Notes under the pieces: model-generated | What the model saw: the letters and a program-made list of their open reading frames with translations, nothing else | What the model was told of the DNA's origin: nothing | Database searches by the model: none | Program-made: the position numbers and the translations under genes | In this document: one piece after another, positions 34,980 through 43,504 of the stretch | Position numbering within the stretch: position 1 is the first letter of the stretch | Layout of the letters: every line of letters starts with the position of its first letter | Assembly (NCBI RefSeq): GCF_000020145.1 | Contig: NC_010644.1 | Span: forward strand, 1,550,001-1,614,000 | Direction: 5' to 3' | Source: Elusimicrobium minutum Pei191 | GTDB taxonomy: Bacteria; Elusimicrobiota; Elusimicrobia; Elusimicrobiales; Elusimicrobiaceae | DNA length: 64,000 nucleotides

Positions 34980-35474
34980 TTAATTCGCAATTGTGTAATA
35001 TGTCCAAGAACCGGTCTTTTGCCTTTCCTTACCGCCAAGAGTTTTACACAATTTTTCCGCGTTATCTTTATTAAGTTCGGCAAGGCAAATAATTTCGTTT
35101 GTGTTGGCATTAAAACATATTTCATATATTACGCTTTGCGGGCTTGTGCCCATAGTGCTTCTTATGCAAGTTATGGAAGTCTCTCTTGTGTCATAATCCC
35201 AATATTTTGCCCGGGCGTTATAGGATGTGGTATATGTAACGCCTGAAAGTTCTATATCAAGATCTTCAAACTTAGGCCTGTTGGTTGCTGATATCGCGCC
35301 ATTTTGCAGCATCCATCTTTGTATGGCGCTGTTTAATGCTTTACCATTGACAAACGCTTCCGTCGCGCGGGCTTTTGCCACAGCGCTATTATACTGGGGC
35401 AAAGCTATTGCGGCAAGTATGCCTATTATTAAAACTACAACCAACAATTCTATTAATGTAAAACCTTTTTTCAT
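34980..35474 (-). CDS. Type IV pilin-like protein (copy 1)
   Basis: A 164-residue prepilin. The leader is MKKG, followed by the class III/type IVa N-methylated start FTLIE (Glu at mature position 5) and a 20-residue hydrophobic helix. The variable globular domain contains five Cys, with a LCKTLGGKE motif near the C-terminus. Residues 1-28 are identical to those of the copies at 35507 and 39299. Prepilin peptidase would cut after Gly4. It may be a pilus subunit, minor pilin or pseudopilin; no assembly gene lies in the window. Confidence 0.93.
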   Translation of the reverse strand: MKKGFTLIELLVVVLIIGILAAIALPQYNSAVAKARATEAFVNGKALNSAIQRWMLQNGAISATNRPKFEDLDIELSGVTYTTSYNARAKYWDYDTRETSITCIRSTMGTSPQSVIYEICFNANTNEIICLAELNKDNAEKLCKTLGGKERQKTGSWTYYTIAN

Positions 35475-35506
35475 ATTTATTACTAATCCCGCTCAAAACA
35501 TATAAA

Positions 35507-35983
35507 CTATAACTGATAACATGTAGCCGATGTTGTACTGGAAAAACAAGCCCCCATGGCTATACCGCCCAAAGACTGGCAAAGTTTTTGGCCTTCCTCC
35601 GAATATCCTATACAAACCCTGCCGTATGTGTCGTGTATTGTAAGCGAATATTTTGTGCTCATAGGCAACCTGTTAGCGGCGATATGGTCGGATAAAAAAG
35701 CGTAGCTGAAATTTTTTGTATTTTTTCTGTTAACTCCGCTGGTTGTTGTATCGGTCCCCGGTATTTCAATTTCTAAAACTTCAAAAGATCCCGCGGCATT
35801 TTGGTCCGCAATAGCTAACCGATACATCTTTAATGCGGTATCCATAGCTTTTAAATTTACCCAGGCTTCCGCCGTGCGGGATTTTTCAACAGTTTTTGTA
35901 TACTGCGGCAAAGCTATCGCCGCAAGTATGCCTATAATTAAAACGACAACCAATAATTCTATTAATGTAAAACCTTTTTTCAT
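35507..35983 (-). CDS. Type IV pilin-like protein (copy 2)
   Basis: A 158-residue prepilin in tandem with copy 1 (32 bases apart). It has the same 28-residue N-terminus and an alpha-1 helix that continues with KTVEKSRTAEAW. The globular domain has four Cys, and the C-terminal region contains LCQSLGG, matching LCKTLGG of copy 1 and VCKTLGG of copy 3. Cell-surface filament or secretion pseudopilus roles are both possible. Confidence 0.93.
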   Translation of the reverse strand: MKKGFTLIELLVVVLIIGILAAIALPQYTKTVEKSRTAEAWVNLKAMDTALKMYRLAIADQNAAGSFEVLEIEIPGTDTTTSGVNRKNTKNFSYAFLSDHIAANRLPMSTKYSLTIHDTYGRVCIGYSEEGQKLCQSLGGIAMGACFSSTTSATCYQL

Positions 35984-36017
35984 ATTTATCCCCGAAAGGC
36001 TATCTTAGAAAGTATAT

Positions 36018-36050
36018 AAAAAAAAGCGCCTTTTAAAAAGGCGCTTTTTT
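36018..36050 (-). terminator. Terminator of the secE-nusG-rplK-rplA operon
   Basis: Stem AAAAAAGCGCCTTTT / AAAAGGCGCTTTTTT with a very short loop, just past the rplA stop. It separates the ribosomal operon from the two pilin genes. Confidence 0.85.
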
Positions 36051-36066
36051 ATGCAAAAGAGTTTAC

Positions 36067-36747
36067 TTAAATTTTGTTTCCGTCCACTCTTACACCGGGA
36101 CCCATTGTTGAGCTTAAGCTGATGCTCTTAACATACTGGCCTTTAGCGGTGGTGGGTTTAATTCTAAGAATTGTATCAATAATAGCTTTAGCGTTTTGCG
36201 CTAATTTATCAGCGTCAAAAGAAGCTTTACCTACTATTGTATGAACAATACCGTAAGCGTCGGCTTTAAATTCGATTCTGCCCGCTTTCAATTCTGAAAT
36301 AGCTTTTGCAAGATCAAATGTAACCGTTCCGCTTTTCGGGTTAGGCATTAAACCGCGGGGGCCTAAAACTTTTGCCGCTTTGGATAAGTCTTTCATTGTA
36401 TCAGGCGTGGCTAATAAAACGTCAAAATTGATAACGCCTTTCATAACGTCTTCAATAATATCGTCTCCGCCTACGAGATCAGCGCCTGCTTCCTGCGCTT
36501 CTTTCGCTTTTTCGCCTTTAGCTACTACGGCTATTTTTTTGGTTTTACCGGTGCCATTGGGAAGCACTACCGTGCTTCTTACCTGCTGGTCCGCTTTTCT
36601 TGTGTCAATACCCAACGCAATGTGAAGTTCAACCGTTTCGTCAAACTTTGCTTTAGCGTTTTCTTTTACTAATGCGGCCGCTTCAGAAACTGAATAAAGT
36701 TTCTTAACGTCAATATTTTTTCTGGCCGCGTCAATTCTTTTTGCCAT
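36067..36747 (-). CDS. rplA: 50S ribosomal protein L1
   Basis: A 226-residue L1. Signature segments are KFDETVELHIALGIDTRKADQ, VGGDDII and the LGPRGLMPNPKSGTV loop. It binds 23S rRNA at the L1 stalk and usually its own mRNA. In most bacteria rplJ, rplL, rpoB and rpoC follow rplA, but here a terminator and two pilin genes follow instead. Confidence 0.97.
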   Translation of the reverse strand: MAKRIDAARKNIDVKKLYSVSEAAALVKENAKAKFDETVELHIALGIDTRKADQQVRSTVVLPNGTGKTKKIAVVAKGEKAKEAQEAGADLVGGDDIIEDVMKGVINFDVLLATPDTMKDLSKAAKVLGPRGLMPNPKSGTVTFDLAKAISELKAGRIEFKADAYGIVHTIVGKASFDADKLAQNAKAIIDTILRIKPTTAKGQYVKSISLSSTMGPGVRVDGNKI

Positions 36748-36812
36748 ATTTTCTCCTTATTAAAGGTCTAACGAAGTATTTCTACCTCTTCCTCTGCTCC
36801 GCGTAACGGAGA

Positions 36813-37247
36813 TTAACCTGCTATATCCACACCCATGCTTCTTGCCGTGCCTTTAACCATTTCAGCCGCTTGTTTAACGTCTTTTGTGTTAAGGTCGGGA
36901 AGTTTTTCCGCGGCGATTTCTTCACATTGTTTTTGTGTAAGTTTGCCGACTTTGTCTTTATGGGGTGTTCCTGAGCCTTTGGCAATGCCTAATTTTTTAA
37001 TGATAAGCGTGGCCATAGGCGGTGTTTTTGTAATGAAAGAGAAAGATCTGTCTTCATAAACTGTTATGACTACAGGAATCTTAATCCCTTTTTCTGCTTT
37101 TGCGGTTTTAGCGTTAAACTGCTTGCAGAATTCCATGATGTTAACACCATGCTGGCCCAATGCGGGACCAACCGGGGGTGCGGGGTTAGCCGCGCCTGCG
37201 GGAATTTGCAGTTTAATATAACCTTTTATTTTCTTCTCTTTTGCCAT
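36813..37247 (-). CDS. rplK: 50S ribosomal protein L11
   Basis: A 144-residue L11 with the N-terminal lysine/proline-rich segment ([23 protein letters not shown]) and the C-terminal rRNA-binding domain ([10 protein letters not shown]). It forms the GTPase-associated centre with L10/L12. A 203-residue lipoprotein gene separates it from nusG, which it usually follows directly. Confidence 0.97.
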   Translation of the reverse strand: MAKEKKIKGYIKLQIPAGAANPAPPVGPALGQHGVNIMEFCKQFNAKTAKAEKGIKIPVVITVYEDRSFSFITKTPPMATLIIKKLGIAKGSGTPHKDKVGKLTQKQCEEIAAEKLPDLNTKDVKQAAEMVKGTARSMGVDIAG

Positions 37248-37286
37248 ATTATTTAACTGACTCCTTAATTACTACTTCAAATTTTG

Positions 37287-37898
37287 TTACGGAAGCGCCG
37301 TTCTGTAATAACCCAAAGAATCCGCTTCCGCTTCCGTTAAATCTTTGCCCGATAAAAAGCCGCATATCGATATAAACGCGTCATTATCTTTAGATTCGCA
37401 AACTTTACGCATTTGCGCGTTATCATAATTTTTAGCGTAAGGTGCGGTAAAGTGTATTCTGTATACATCATTACCGTCAATCTTTCTTACCATGGCCGGG
37501 CCGTCCGAGTAAATCTCGGTTTTAAAACCCGTTAAATCGTAAAATTCACCCAAATCTTTTACTCTGGTTGGCGCCCTTCCTTTACTTTTATGGTAAGAAA
37601 CAGCGTCAAGCAGCATTAAATCAACCTTTGAATAAGCGGCTAAAGCCAAATCTCTTTCATGCGCGGAAGCCGCAATAACTTTTTTTACCTCAACAATGGG
37701 TTCGGCCTTTTCCGCGTCTAACGCAGACTGCTCGTCGGCTTTTAATTCTTTAATTTCGTTTTCAAGAGCTTCTATTTTAGCGTTTAAAGCAACAATTTCA
37801 CTTTTTAAAGTCTGCGAGGCGGAGTCGTCCGTCTTGTATAAATTTATACAACCGCCTAAAAACAAACTTAATGCTAAAACCGCCGTTAATTTCTTCAT
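37287..37898 (-). CDS. Lipoprotein with coiled coil and possible pilin-like C-terminal domain
   Basis: A 203-residue lipoprotein (signal ending FLGGC, Cys17). Residues 28-58 form a coiled coil with regular Leu/Ile/Ala heptads (LKSEIVALNAKIEALENEIKEL). The globular C-terminal part (about 85-203) recalls the pilin globular domains of this window: a helix (SKVDLMLLDAVSYHKSKGRAP), a beta-rich middle, and a C-terminal pair of Cys (CESKDNDAFISICGF). The resemblance is by eye only. It has its own ribosome binding site and lies between nusG and rplK on the same strand, so it is probably co-transcribed with translation genes. No family is recognised with certainty. Confidence 0.7.
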   Translation of the reverse strand: MKKLTAVLALSLFLGGCINLYKTDDSASQTLKSEIVALNAKIEALENEIKELKADEQSALDAEKAEPIVEVKKVIAASAHERDLALAAYSKVDLMLLDAVSYHKSKGRAPTRVKDLGEFYDLTGFKTEIYSDGPAMVRKIDGNDVYRIHFTAPYAKNYDNAQMRKVCESKDNDAFISICGFLSGKDLTEAEADSLGYYRTALP

Positions 37899-37910
37899 AA
37901 AAACCTTAAA

Positions 37911-38447
37911 CTAGCTGATTTTTTCAACTTGCAAGAAGTCTAACTCAACCGGGGTTGAACGGTCAAAAACGTTAACCATGATTTTAAGTTTTGTTTTTTG
38001 GTTATTAACTTCCTGCACAACACCGATAAAATGTTTAAAAGGACCTTCCGTAATGCGTACGTTTTCGCCCGCTTCAAATTCAATTACGTGTTTGGGTTTG
38101 CCGCTGCCGGGTTGGGTAAGATCTAAAATAGCGGCAATTTCTTCTTCCGGTAACGGGACCGGGTTAGGGTCGCCCAAAAAGCCGGTAACGCCCGAAACAT
38201 TGCGTATAAACCAATACGCTTCGCTGGTTAAATCCATTTCAACCAAAACATAGCTGGGGAAAAACTTTCTTTTCCTTTGCACTTTTTTGTTTTGTTTTAC
38301 TTCAACAACATCTTCCGTAGGAACTAAAACCTGAAAAATCCTGTCGCCAAAATTTTGTGTTTCGACCTGAAGAAGGATTTTTTCCCTAACCTTGTCTTCA
38401 TGTCCCGTTTGAGTATGTACAATGTACCAAGCCTTATTTTCAGACAT
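37911..38447 (-). CDS. nusG: Transcription termination/antitermination factor NusG
   Basis: A 178-residue NusG. The N-terminal NGN domain starts WYIVHTQTGHEDKVREKI and contains the FPSYVLVEMD strand. The C-terminal KOW domain (about 124-178) starts FEAGENVRITEGPFKHFIGVV. It binds RNA polymerase and links it to Rho or the ribosome. It follows secE by three bases. Confidence 0.97.
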   Translation of the reverse strand: MSENKAWYIVHTQTGHEDKVREKILLQVETQNFGDRIFQVLVPTEDVVEVKQNKKVQRKRKFFPSYVLVEMDLTSEAYWFIRNVSGVTGFLGDPNPVPLPEEEIAAILDLTQPGSGKPKHVIEFEAGENVRITEGPFKHFIGVVQEVNNQKTKLKIMVNVFDRSTPVELDFLQVEKIS

Positions 38448-38450
38448 AGA

Positions 38451-38642
38451 TTACGCCCCCCTGTTAACAAGAGCGCCGATGGCTTTCGCAAGACCCCAGT
38501 CAATAGCAAAAACATAAATAGCCGCCAGAAAAACAACAATCCCTACTAAGATTGTGGACTGTACAACTTCCTGTCTGCTAAGCCATTTGGATTTTTTAAG
38601 TTCAGCATACGCTTCATGGGAAAATTTAATTATTTTATTCAT
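38451..38642 (-). CDS. secE: Preprotein translocase subunit SecE
   Basis: A 63-residue single-helix SecE. The cytoplasmic amphipathic helix (YAELKKSKWLSRQE) with the conserved Lys-Trp is followed by one membrane helix (STILVGIVVFLAAIYVF). It stabilises SecY in the Sec channel. It lies between tRNA-Trp and nusG, the usual order. Confidence 0.95.
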   Translation of the reverse strand: MNKIIKFSHEAYAELKKSKWLSRQEVVQSTILVGIVVFLAAIYVFAIDWGLAKAIGALVNRGA

Positions 38643-38675
38643 TTTTTTCTCTCTTGCCGTTAAGGTTTTTAAATC

Positions 38676-38750
38676 TGGCAGGAGCGGAAGGACTCGAACC
38701 TTCAGTCCTGGTTTTGGAGACCAGTGGTTTACCAGTTAACCGACGCTCCC
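38676..38750 (-). tRNA. tRNA-Trp (anticodon CCA)
   Basis: The 75-base gene has acceptor strands GGGAGCG / CGCTCCT, an anticodon arm CTGGT-CTCCAAA-ACCAG with anticodon CCA, a T arm with TTCGAGT, discriminator G73 and an encoded CCA. The trpT-secE-nusG linkage is conserved in many bacteria. Confidence 0.97.
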
Positions 38751-38910
38751 ATTTTTGTTTAAGAAATCCACAAAAATGAATTTTGACCGTTTTGCCTTTG
38801 TCAAAAACACATCTTGTCAAAATCTACTTCTTTTATCTCCGCTTTTTAAAGCGGATTATCATTTTCAAACTTTAAATCTAAAAACTTCTTAACCAACATT
38901 GGCCCCGCCT

Positions 38911-39075
38911 TTAGTTAGCTTTGCCTTCTTTATGTTTTGTTGATTTGCCGCAAGCTTTGCAAAATTTGTTGAGTTCAAGTTTAAATTCTTTCTTTTTGCC
39001 GCGCGCATAATAATAGTTTTTATTTTTGCATTCCGTGCAGGCTAATAATATAGTTTGTCTTTCTTTGCTGGCCAT
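38911..39075 (-). CDS. rpmG: 50S ribosomal protein L33
   Basis: A 54-residue L33 with a complete zinc ribbon: CTEC near residues 13-16 and CKAC near 39-42. This is the zinc-binding (C+) form. The start (MASKERQT) has GAGGA upstream. Position between tuf and tRNA-Trp/secE is the usual place for rpmG, although hisH, hisF and a pilin now lie between it and tuf. Confidence 0.95.
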   Translation of the reverse strand: MASKERQTILLACTECKNKNYYYARGKKKEFKLELNKFCKACGKSTKHKEGKAN

Positions 39076-39298
39076 AATTTCCTCTTTATTTAAGTACCCT
39101 TACAAACGGGCGTTTAGTTTAATTTGTCTATACAAATTTTTTGTCTAGCAAGGAATAAACTCCCTTGAGGGCCCGTTTTATATTTTATAAAACCTGTCCT
39201 CTCAGAAGCATTTATATAAGGAGTGTAGCAAGCACCCCTATCCCTACCAGTCCTAAATATTATAACAAAATTAACGAAAAAAGAATATCTTCTTTTAA

Positions 39299-39802
39299 TT
39301 ATTGCAATTTGAAAGCGCTGTGGTTTGCCGTGTCTTTACTTGGGAATTCAGTGCCTCCTAATGTTTTGCATACCGATTCCTGAAAATCAACATTGGCGCC
39401 CGCTTTATGGGAATAACAGTAGATTTGCCCGTCCCTGTGATAGTGAAGCTGCATGCCGGCTATAGGCCCGGCCGAAGCTCTGGGAACAATTCTTATAAAT
39501 TTACCGCCGTTACCTATTTCATAGGACATTTTATTATGGGTTATATGATCAAGCGCATGCTCGTTTGCCCCGGTGTTTACCGCGCCTTGTAATTCTATAT
39601 CCAGACTTTCAAAAGTAGGGCTTTCCGAGGTCATAAGATAATGCCTTTCTAAAGCCAGCATAAAAGCTTTGCCGTTAACCATAGCCTCCGCCATGCGCGA
39701 CTTCGCGACCGCTTTATTATACTGCGGCAACGCTATAGCGGCTAAAATACCTATTATTAAAACAACCACTAACAACTCTATCAGTGTGAATCCTTTTTTC
39801 AT
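39299..39802 (-). CDS. Type IV pilin-like protein (copy 3)
   Basis: A 167-residue prepilin with the same 28-residue N-terminus as copies 1 and 2 (leader MKKG, then FTLIE). The globular domain has two Cys (IYCYSH and SVCKTLGG), so a single disulfide loop is likely. It follows hisF by 20 bases on the same strand, far from the other two copies. About 220 bases without a recognisable gene separate it from rpmG. Confidence 0.93.
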   Translation of the reverse strand: MKKGFTLIELLVVVLIIGILAAIALPQYNKAVAKSRMAEAMVNGKAFMLALERHYLMTSESPTFESLDIELQGAVNTGANEHALDHITHNKMSYEIGNGGKFIRIVPRASAGPIAGMQLHYHRDGQIYCYSHKAGANVDFQESVCKTLGGTEFPSKDTANHSAFKLQ

Positions 39803-39822
39803 ATAACACCTCTGGTAACTGT

Positions 39823-40575
39823 CTATCTTACAACAATTCGGTTGCCGCGTAAATATGTTTTTAGTTCACTGATATCTATTTCGCCAAAATGGAAAACGCT
39901 TGCTGCAAGAGCCGCGTCGGCGTGTCCTAGCAAAAAGACATCTTTAAAATGTTCTTTGCTGCCGGCTCCGCCGGAAGCTATTACGGGAATATTAACAATT
40001 TGCCCTAATTTCGCAAGGGCTTCATTGGCAAAACCAGTTTTAACGCCGTCATGGTTCATGCTTGTAAAAAGTATTTCGCCCGCGCCAAGATTTTCAGCCT
40101 CTTTTGCCCAGACAAAGAGATCTTTACCTGTATCAATTCTGCCGCCGTTAAGATAACAGGTCCACTTTCCGTTGTTTTCTTTAGCGTCAATGGCGCATAC
40201 GCATACCTGCGAGCCGAAATTTTTTGCTATTTCAGTAATAAAATTAGGGTTTTTTAACGCTGACGAGTTTAGTGAAACCTTATCCGCCCCCGCGGCAAGT
40301 AAAGCGGAAACGTCTTCTAACTCCCGCACTCCCCCGCCTATTGTAAAAGGAATGTTCACTTCAGCCGCCACGCGCCTTGCTAAATCAGTTAAAGTTTTTC
40401 TTTTTTCATGGGATGCGGTAATGTCTAAAAAAACAATTTCGTCCGCGCCTTTTCTGCTGTACTCGGCCGCAAGGGCAACAGGGTCGCCCGCATCGCGGAA
40501 GTTAATAAAGTTAACCCCTTTAACGGTTTTGCCGTCTTTAACGTCAAGACACGGTATTATTCTTTTAGCTAACAT
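39823..40575 (-). CDS. hisF: Imidazole glycerol phosphate synthase subunit HisF
   Basis: A 250-residue TIM-barrel cyclase. The N-terminal [15 protein letters not shown] carries the catalytic Asp, and [14 protein letters not shown] and SGGAGS form the phosphate sites. It makes IGP and AICAR from PRFAR using ammonia from HisH. Only hisH and hisF of the pathway are in the window. Isolated hisHF pairs can also serve other amidation reactions, so a histidine role is likely but not certain. Confidence 0.95.
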   Translation of the reverse strand: MLAKRIIPCLDVKDGKTVKGVNFINFRDAGDPVALAAEYSRKGADEIVFLDITASHEKRKTLTDLARRVAAEVNIPFTIGGGVRELEDVSALLAAGADKVSLNSSALKNPNFITEIAKNFGSQVCVCAIDAKENNGKWTCYLNGGRIDTGKDLFVWAKEAENLGAGEILFTSMNHDGVKTGFANEALAKLGQIVNIPVIASGGAGSKEHFKDVFLLGHADAALAASVFHFGEIDISELKTYLRGNRIVVR

Positions 40576-40584
40576 TTTTGCCTG

Positions 40585-41169
40585 TTACAAATATATAAAA
40601 TTTTTTAAAATCCGTTCGCCCGCGTCGCCGCTTTTTTCGGGATGGAACTGCGTGGCGTAAAAATTATTTTTATTTAAAGCAGCGCTGAAAGGTAAAATAT
40701 ATTCCGCCGAGGCTATTGTATCCGTCCCCAAAGAAACGTAATAGCTGTGAACAAAGTATACGTATTCGTTCTCAAGCGTTTTGTTAAAAAGAGGCTCTTT
40801 TACCTTGGTAATATTATTCCAACCCATGTGAGGTATTTTTAAAGAACCTGCCGGAAATTTTTGTACATCTTCATCAAAAATGCCTAAGCACTCAACATTT
40901 CCCTCTTCAGATTTTTTACACATGAGCTGCATTCCTAAGCAAATACCCAAAACAGGCTGCTTAAGATTTTTTATAAAAAAATCCAAATTTTTTGCTTTTA
41001 AATAACGCATGGTTGTGCCCGCCTCGCCGACTCCGGGGAAAATCACTTTATCCGCTGAGGAAATAATATTTTTATCATCGGTAATAACAGCCTCAACGCC
41101 TATTCTTTTAAGCGCCGAAGTTACGGAAAAAATATTGCCCGCATTATATTTTATTATCACTACTTTCAT
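40585..41169 (-). CDS. hisH: Imidazole glycerol phosphate synthase glutaminase subunit HisH
   Basis: A 194-residue class I glutamine amidotransferase. The nucleophile Cys lies in LGICLGMQL and the His/Glu pair in QFHPEKSG, so the triad is complete. It starts the hisH-hisF-pilin unit, downstream of a structured leader at 41178-41246. It is placed between tuf and rpmG, an unusual location. Confidence 0.95.
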   Translation of the reverse strand: MKVVIIKYNAGNIFSVTSALKRIGVEAVITDDKNIISSADKVIFPGVGEAGTTMRYLKAKNLDFFIKNLKQPVLGICLGMQLMCKKSEEGNVECLGIFDEDVQKFPAGSLKIPHMGWNNITKVKEPLFNKTLENEYVYFVHSYYVSLGTDTIASAEYILPFSAALNKNNFYATQFHPEKSGDAGERILKNFIYL

Positions 41170-41177
41170 ATATATAT

Positions 41178-41246
41178 TCTATAAAATAAAAAGAACAGCC
41201 CCCGATATACTTATGAAATTTCCCCGCCTTACGGTAGGGGTGTTCT
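41178..41246 (-). promoter_or_regulatory. Candidate attenuator / terminator in the hisH leader
   Basis: On the minus strand AGAACA followed by CCCC (41246-41237) can pair with GGGGGC and TGTTCT (41203-41192), which is followed by TTTTTATTTTATAG, a terminator-like form. The same CCCC can instead pair with the internal GGCGGGG (about 41228-41222), a competing hairpin. The structure lies eight or more bases upstream of the hisH ATG. No known riboswitch class was recognised. Confidence 0.4.
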
Positions 41247-41277
41247 GCAAGGTATTCATAAATATTTTTTTTTGATA

Positions 41278-41309
41278 AAAAACCCCGCTCCTGCTATAGG
41301 CGCGGGGTT
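41278..41309 (-). terminator. Terminator of tuf
   Basis: Minus-strand stem AACCCCGC / GCGGGGTT with a loop of about 13 bases, followed by TTTTATC, 25 bases after the tuf stop. Confidence 0.8.
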
Positions 41310-41333
41310 CTCTTTCCTTCTTTTCTTAAACTC

Positions 41334-42521
41334 TTACTCGATAACTTTTGTTACTACGCCGGCGCCTACTGTCCTGCCGCCTTCTCTTATCGCGAATCTT
41401 AAGCCTTCTTCCATCGCCACAGGCGTAATCAACGTTACTTCTATCTCCGCGTTATCTCCAGGCATTATCATATCGCCCGCAAATTTCAATTCGCCAGTAA
41501 CGTCCGTTGTTCTAAAGTAAAACTGAGGTTTATATCCTGGTGTCAACGGCGTATGTCTGCCACCTTCATCCTTCTTCAAAATATATACCTGACCTTTGAA
41601 CTTTGTGTGCGGTTTGATTGACTTAGGAGCCGCTAATACCTGACCTCTTTCAATCTGGTTCTTTTCTACGCCTCTAAGCAATACCCCTACGTTATCGCCA
41701 GCCTCTCCCTGATCTAATAACTTACGGAACATTTCTATACCCGTAGCTACCGTGTTCATCGTGTCTCTAAAACCGATTATCTCTATCGTATCGCCTACTT
41801 TTACCACACCTCTTTCAATTCTGCCCGTAGCCACTGTTCCGCGCCCCGTAATCGAAAATACGTCTTCTACCGCCATCAAAAACGGCTTGTCCGTTTCTCT
41901 CTTCGGCTCAGGTATCCATGTGTCAAGCGCTTCCAATAATGCTTTTATCGAAGGTTCCCCTATAGGTGAACTGTCCCCTTCTATCGCTTTTAACGCGGAT
42001 CCTCTGATTATCGGCGTATTGTCTCCGTCAAATTCATATTTGCTTAACAAATCTCTGATTTCCATTTCAACTAAGTCCAATAACTCCGCGTCCGCTAAGT
42101 CTACTTTGTTTAAAAATACCACAAGCTTTGGTACGTTAACCTGTTTCGCTAACAATACGTGCTCTCTCGTCTGCGGCATAGGACCGTCTTGCGCCGATAC
42201 TACCAATATCGCACCGTCCATCTGCGCCGCTCCCGTTATCATGTTCTTAATATAATCAGCGTGTCCCGGACAGTCTATGTGCGCATAATGCCTTTTGTCC
42301 GATTCATATTCTACGTGTGATACCGCCACCGTAACAATCTTTGAAGCGTCTCTTACTACGCCCCCTTTCGCTATGTCAGCATATCCCATCTCTTTAGCTT
42401 TCCCTTCTTTCGCTAATACCTTCGTCAATGCTGTCGTCAATGTCGTTTTACCGTGGTCAACGTGACCGATCGTGCCTACGTTAACGTGCGGCTTTGTTCT
42501 TACAAACTTTTCTTTAGCCAT
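41334..42521 (-). CDS. tuf: Elongation factor Tu
   Basis: A 395-residue translational GTPase. The P-loop is [14 protein letters not shown] is G3, NKVD is G4 and GSALKA is G5. Domains 2 and 3 follow with standard motifs ([24 protein letters not shown]). It delivers aminoacyl-tRNA to the ribosome. It follows tRNA-Gly and tRNA-Thr, the conserved glyT-thrT-tuf order. Confidence 0.98.
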   Translation of the reverse strand: MAKEKFVRTKPHVNVGTIGHVDHGKTTLTTALTKVLAKEGKAKEMGYADIAKGGVVRDASKIVTVAVSHVEYESDKRHYAHIDCPGHADYIKNMITGAAQMDGAILVVSAQDGPMPQTREHVLLAKQVNVPKLVVFLNKVDLADAELLDLVEMEIRDLLSKYEFDGDNTPIIRGSALKAIEGDSSPIGEPSIKALLEALDTWIPEPKRETDKPFLMAVEDVFSITGRGTVATGRIERGVVKVGDTIEIIGFRDTMNTVATGIEMFRKLLDQGEAGDNVGVLLRGVEKNQIERGQVLAAPKSIKPHTKFKGQVYILKKDEGGRHTPLTPGYKPQFYFRTTDVTGELKFAGDMIMPGDNAEIEVTLITPVAMEEGLRFAIREGGRTVGAGVVTKVIE

Positions 42522-42561
42522 TTTAATTTCTCCTGTCTAGACTTTTGAATTCAAATTTAAA

Positions 42562-42634
42562 AGCTGGGAATGGGAATCGAACCCACGACCTTCTCCTTAC
42601 CATGGAGATGCTCTACCAGCTGAGCTATCCCAGC
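42562..42634 (-). tRNA. tRNA-Thr (anticodon GGT)
   Basis: Acceptor strands GCTGGGA / TCCCAGC pair fully. The anticodon arm is TCTCC-ATGGTAA-GGAGA with anticodon GGT, the T arm is GTGGG-TTCGATT-CCCAT and the discriminator is U73. CCA is not encoded. Confidence 0.97.
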
Positions 42635-42703
42635 ATAACGCCTCTCTTTAAACAGAGAAGCCTGTCTTCGCGGGAAAGCAGTTCTTACCGCGAATAAAAT
42701 TCA

Positions 42704-42774
42704 AGCGGGCGATGGGAATCGAACCCACGTCATTAGTTTGGAAAACTAAGGTTCTGCCATTGAACTACGCCCGC
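42704..42774 (-). tRNA. tRNA-Gly (anticodon TCC)
   Basis: Acceptor strands GCGGGCG / CGCCCGC pair fully. The anticodon arm is TTAGT-TTTCCAA-ACTAA with anticodon TCC, the T arm is GTGGG-TTCGATT-CCCAT and the discriminator is U73. CCA is not encoded. It differs from the tRNA-Gly(GCC) fragment at 1723-1766. Confidence 0.97.
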
Positions 42775-42788
42775 ATGGACGTTAGAAT

Positions 42789-42794
42789 ATTATA
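42789..42794 (-). promoter_or_regulatory. -10 box of the tRNA-Gly/tRNA-Thr/tuf operon
   Basis: A consensus TATAAT on the minus strand lies 14 bases before the tRNA-Gly 5' end. No good -35 box is seen at the usual distance. Confidence 0.5.
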
Positions 42795-42835
42795 CTAAAT
42801 AATTTTAGTTTTGTTGTTTTTTACAAGTACAAAAC

Positions 42836-42867
42836 AAAATCCCCGGTTTTTTTACCCGGGGATTTTT
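42836..42867 (-). terminator. Terminator of the barrel-protein gene
   Basis: Stem AAAATCCCCGG / CCGGGGATTTT with a loop of about nine bases, ten bases after the stop at 42878, flanked by T runs. Confidence 0.85.
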
Positions 42868-42877
42868 TAAGGTTAAG

Positions 42878-43489
42878 TTAAAATCTCGCGCCGAGTTTTA
42901 AAAGCAAGTTAAACGAGTCAAACTTATCGTTGTTAGCGAATTTGTCTTTATCTAAAGGCATATAGAAATATCTGCCTTCAATGCCCATGGTCCATACGGG
43001 GCTTAAATCAAATTCAAAGCCCACGCCTGCGAGAAAAGAAAATGTTGTTTCATGCGCTTTGTCTGTCATTCCCAAGGCTTTAGCTTCGGCCTCAAATCTG
43101 CTTACGCCCGCGCCGAAGGGAATGTAAAGGCGGGTGGCTTCTTCGGCAAAAAAGTTAGCCCTGCCTACCACATGCGCGCTCATAACGTTTGAATTTAATT
43201 TAGTCAAGTTATTATCGAATTTATTATCCCCGTGGGTCGCGTAGCTTACATCAAGACCTACTGAAAAAGCGGGAACTACCGTTCTTATAATTTCCGCGCC
43301 GAAAATGGGGCCCGTTTCACCGGGGGCTTCGTCAAAATTACCGATACCATAATCAAAGGTCCAATCCTGAGGCATGCTGATACCGCCGTAAACGCCTATA
43401 CGGGTTTGTCCCGCTTCAAGGCCGCCGTCTATCCCCGCCATAACGTTGACAGCCGCAAACATAAGGCATAATGCCAATATTTTTTTCAT
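42878..43489 (-). CDS. Outer-membrane beta-barrel protein (OmpA/OmpW-like size)
   Basis: A 203-residue protein with a signal peptide (ends VNVMA). The mature part alternates hydrophobic and polar residues in about eight strands (for example RIGVYGGISM, FGAEIIRTVV, FSVGLDVSYA) and ends in KLGARF, with terminal Phe. Size and strand number fit a small eight-stranded barrel. Function is unknown. It follows kdsC copy 2 by 15 bases, so they may share a transcript. Confidence 0.8.
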   Translation of the reverse strand: MKKILALCLMFAAVNVMAGIDGGLEAGQTRIGVYGGISMPQDWTFDYGIGNFDEAPGETGPIFGAEIIRTVVPAFSVGLDVSYATHGDNKFDNNLTKLNSNVMSAHVVGRANFFAEEATRLYIPFGAGVSRFEAEAKALGMTDKAHETTFSFLAGVGFEFDLSPVWTMGIEGRYFYMPLDKDKFANNDKFDSFNLLLKLGARF

Positions 43490-43504
43490 TTAGTTAAACC
43501 TCCG

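Noticed and set aside
38635-38820. A minus-strand frame over tRNA-Trp with a TEGSSPSAP segment
   Set aside because: It lies over the tRNA gene on the same strand and has no independent support.
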